Positions 61,932 to 64,000 of a DNA stretch of 64,000 nt are shown piece after piece. Source of the DNA: Brachionus manjavacas (lineage: Eukaryota; Rotifera; Eurotatoria; Ploima; Brachionidae); assembly GCA_019054805.1 (NCBI GenBank), contig JAHQIY010000004.1, positions 124,001-188,000 of the forward strand. The letters are read 5' to 3'. How positions within the stretch are numbered: position 1 is the stretch's first letter; each line of letters opens with the position of its first letter. The notes beneath the pieces were generated by a model. It made no database searches. It was given only the letters and a program-made list of their open reading frames with translations, and was not told where the DNA came from. The position numbers and the translations under genes are program-made.

Positions 61932-62460
61932 TTAAATAACATAAGAAAAATTTTGCACAGATTTCCAACAATCGGTAGTAAGACTTCTTTTTTTTATATT
62001 TTTTAACTTTGTTACAGAGAGTTTTTTTTGTTTATCGAAATAAAAACTTGATAATTCCGAAAGGTCTTCCCGTGTTGGAAGTTTAAAATTCGGATTTAAA
62101 TAATTGCAAAATGGCTTGAAGAATTGATTATCAACGCAACGAAAAGGTAGACTTGCAGTGATAATAAACATAAGGAGAAAATAAGATGGATCTTTCTCCC
62201 TTTGATTGTTTTCAAATTTTTTAAATAATTTTATACCATGTTTATTGTCCGAATGACGAATCATTTTGCCAGTTGAATTGTCATTTTCGGCAAATTCCAA
62301 ATTACAATTTTCATTACTTTTTTTTACCATGCATTTTTTTTACTCGACTTGGCAAAATGTCACCTTTTTCATTTTGCCTACCAATGAAATTTAATTTAAG
62401 CATTTTCAGTTGAAAATAATCCCAACATTTGGATGTCTTTTTATATGATAATTTATCTTT
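61932..62460 (-). pseudogene. hAT transposase N-terminal part with BED-like finger
   Basis: Minus strand from about 62460: SKCWDYFQLK (the BED W-x-Y/F motif), then after a frame change ATG 62330: ENDNSTGKMIRHSDNKHGIK (finger end with two His), LFIITASLPFRCVDNQFFKP-type block, NPNFKLPTREDLSEL, and LTTDCWKS near the stop at 61932. The order BED - LPF..V - LP-x-R - TTD-x-W is that of hAT transposases. The finger's cysteine pair is damaged and the catalytic C-terminal two thirds is absent. A second piece of the same finger is at 54935-54985. Confidence 0.75.
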
Positions 62461-62469
62461 ATTTATGAT

Positions 62470-63485
62470 AATTTATAAACTTGCTCAGTAACTAGATTTT
62501 AATTTAAAAAATTTCCAATGCACACTATAACATGGTTATAAACTTCGAAGTCATTTTTCTTATGAATCATTAAAATTAGTATATTCAGATCTAGTTAATT
62601 TTTGAAGTGGCATTTTCGAAAATATTTTTTGATTAATTAATTATTAATTTTAATTTCAAATATATATCCAAAGATAATTTTTTTTTATCTTAAATTTTTT
62701 TTTAAAAATTGAAATAAAAAATTTAAAAAAAAAAATTATTTAAATGAAGTTAAACTCACAGAATAATAACCGGAACTTTTAATGTTTAGAATGGGTTTTT
62801 TACTTTTAAAAAATTCTCAAATTTATTTTACATGTACTTAATTTTTTAATTAATATTATGATGAGGATTCATTTACACTACCGTTATTTTAAATGAAATT
62901 TTTGCTAATTAACATCGCCCTAAAAGCCCATGAATTTGGTTTTTGACTCGAAAATATTGAATTATTCGATAGCAAATGTGAAAATCTAAGCAATCGGAAG
63001 CAAACTAATGACAAAATTTTAAATTTTGATTTTATATTAAGTCAAAAATACTTTTTTTAGGCTTCAAAACCAAATTCTTTAGCTTTTAGTGAGGCGTTTA
63101 AAACAAATATTTACTGTAAAAATTATATAAATTAGAAAATTAAATTTAGTGTAAAAAATCTAAATTAATTTTTTATATTTAATTTTTTATAAATAAAAAA
63201 TTAAATAATAAAAATTAAACGGTTTGATATAAAGTTTTTGCATTCTGATTAATATTGACGAGTAAATTGCTAATTGTTTAACTTAAAAACTCAATAAATA
63301 GTTTTAATTGATTCGTTTAAGAACAAGTATCTGTGGAAGGATTTTGTTTTATAGAGTTCAGGTACCGCTGCTAAACTCTCTGCCTCGTGGTGAAAAAGGT
63401 TAAAAAATTAGATATTTTTGCCAAGTTTGAAACTAATTATTAAAAATACAATCTAGTTTAATTTCTAATTGGTTTAATTTTTTGT
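62470..63485. other. AT-rich spacer
   Basis: No gene supported. A palindrome-like pair around 62940-63085 (GAATTTGGTTTT..AAAACCAAATTC, with CTAAAAGC/GCTTTTAG) suggests an unresolved inverted-repeat element there. Confidence 0.35.
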
Positions 63486-63489
63486 GTTT

Positions 63490-63806
63490 GAATTACAAAA
63501 TGTTTCCAATATTGAAATTACATTGAAAAAGTGTCATGTCTAAAATTTTTTTTTGATTAGTCTCAAATAAAAAAAAAGGTTTAAATTTATATTGCATGAA
63601 AACCTTTGTTTTTTTTTCATCTGCAGTTCTATGGATCATCGTTTGATTTTGACGAATTTTTAATTTCAATTCCACAAACATTACATTTTACCAAATCAAA
63701 GTCACAAAAGAAGCGAAAAGAAGCTCCCAAATTAATTCAAAAAAATCACTATAATATTTTTAAAAAAAAATCTTAATTTCTTACCATTTTTGCCTAATCT
63801 GATAAG
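63490..63806 (-). repeat. hAT-related repeat, copy 2
   Basis: Reverse complement of 54570-54880 with only scattered differences. Read on the minus strand it carries DLVKCNVCGIEIKNSSKSND, a BED-type finger start, then a stop. Probably the 5' part of a hAT family whose later part is represented at 61932-62460. Confidence 0.65.
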
Positions 63807-63809
63807 CTG

Positions 63810-64000
63810 TTTGTTAGGTTAAGGTTTTTATTGTTCCTTAAAATAAAGTTCAAATTTCTTGAGTCATTTTTCTTTAATTTTTCTTTTAGATTTAGCGGGG
63901 AATAGAAATGCAATAGACATTTATGATTAATTTTTGAATTAAAGAACAAATATATTAACCAACAAACGATTCCTTTTTAGATGAGTAAAAAGGTTTCTAT
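63810..64000. other. AT-rich end of the window
   Basis: No feature supported before the window ends. Confidence 0.4.

Noticed and set aside
1..64000. tRNA, rRNA, CRISPR array or bacterial operon
   Set aside because: No foldable tRNA with proper boxes, no rRNA-like block, no regularly spaced repeats; introns and transposon types show eukaryotic DNA.

Overview
The window is AT-rich eukaryotic DNA, probably from an aquatic invertebrate and most likely a monogonont rotifer of the Brachionus type. Pointers are spliceosomal genes with very short introns (often exactly 50 nt), WD40 repeats of the style NGDLASGS-x-D-x-TIKIWN, poly(A)-type gene ends, and many eukaryotic transposons (LINE, Penelope-like, Gypsy, MULE, hAT, EnSpm/CACTA, pogo, Tc1/mariner and a probable Merlin group). 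The rotifer assignment is inference. There is no bacterial gene organisation.

Six host-type genes can be supported. (1) At 5949-7645 (+), a protein with a signal peptide, a WD40 propeller, two chitin-binding peritrophin-A domains and a C-terminal membrane helix. (2) At 11552-13609 (-), a long AAA+ ATPase frame with an intact first ATPase domain, an apparently degenerate second one and a C-terminal zinc-type motif. (3) At 15169-15782 (-), a two-exon gene of unknown function. (4) At 16202-22035 (+), a coiled-coil protein whose two exons are separated by a 4.6 kb intron filled with repeats. (5) At 29902-30656 (+), a three-exon secreted protein of unknown function. (6) At 33869-36692 (+), a seven-exon membrane acyltransferase of the TMEM68 type. 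A further 3' exon (1-294) is cut by the window edge.

The rest, especially 37-64 kb, is a transposon graveyard with good stratigraphy. Target-site duplications can be read around many elements. A MULE (46108-48504, 10-bp duplication) sits inside a Gypsy integrase. A 1.2 kb element (24094-25265, 8-bp duplication) sits inside another inverted-repeat element, and a 478-bp copy (34838-35315) lies in an acyltransferase intron. Six further short elements or copies end in GG or AG and carry 8-9-bp duplications. One has a remnant frame resembling the N-terminus of Merlin/IS1016 transposases.

The most unusual themes are: the WD40 plus chitin-binding membrane protein; repeated internal-deletion derivatives of MULE and pogo elements that lose the catalytic core but keep the DNA-binding ends (zinc domain and AT-hook tail); an element at 60891-61788 with two identical 187-bp inverted repeats, each containing its own internal palindrome; a dispersed LINE 3' tail with a conserved small stem-loop; and an EnSpm/CACTA transposase remnant lying 77 bp upstream of a BEN-like gene in the same orientation.
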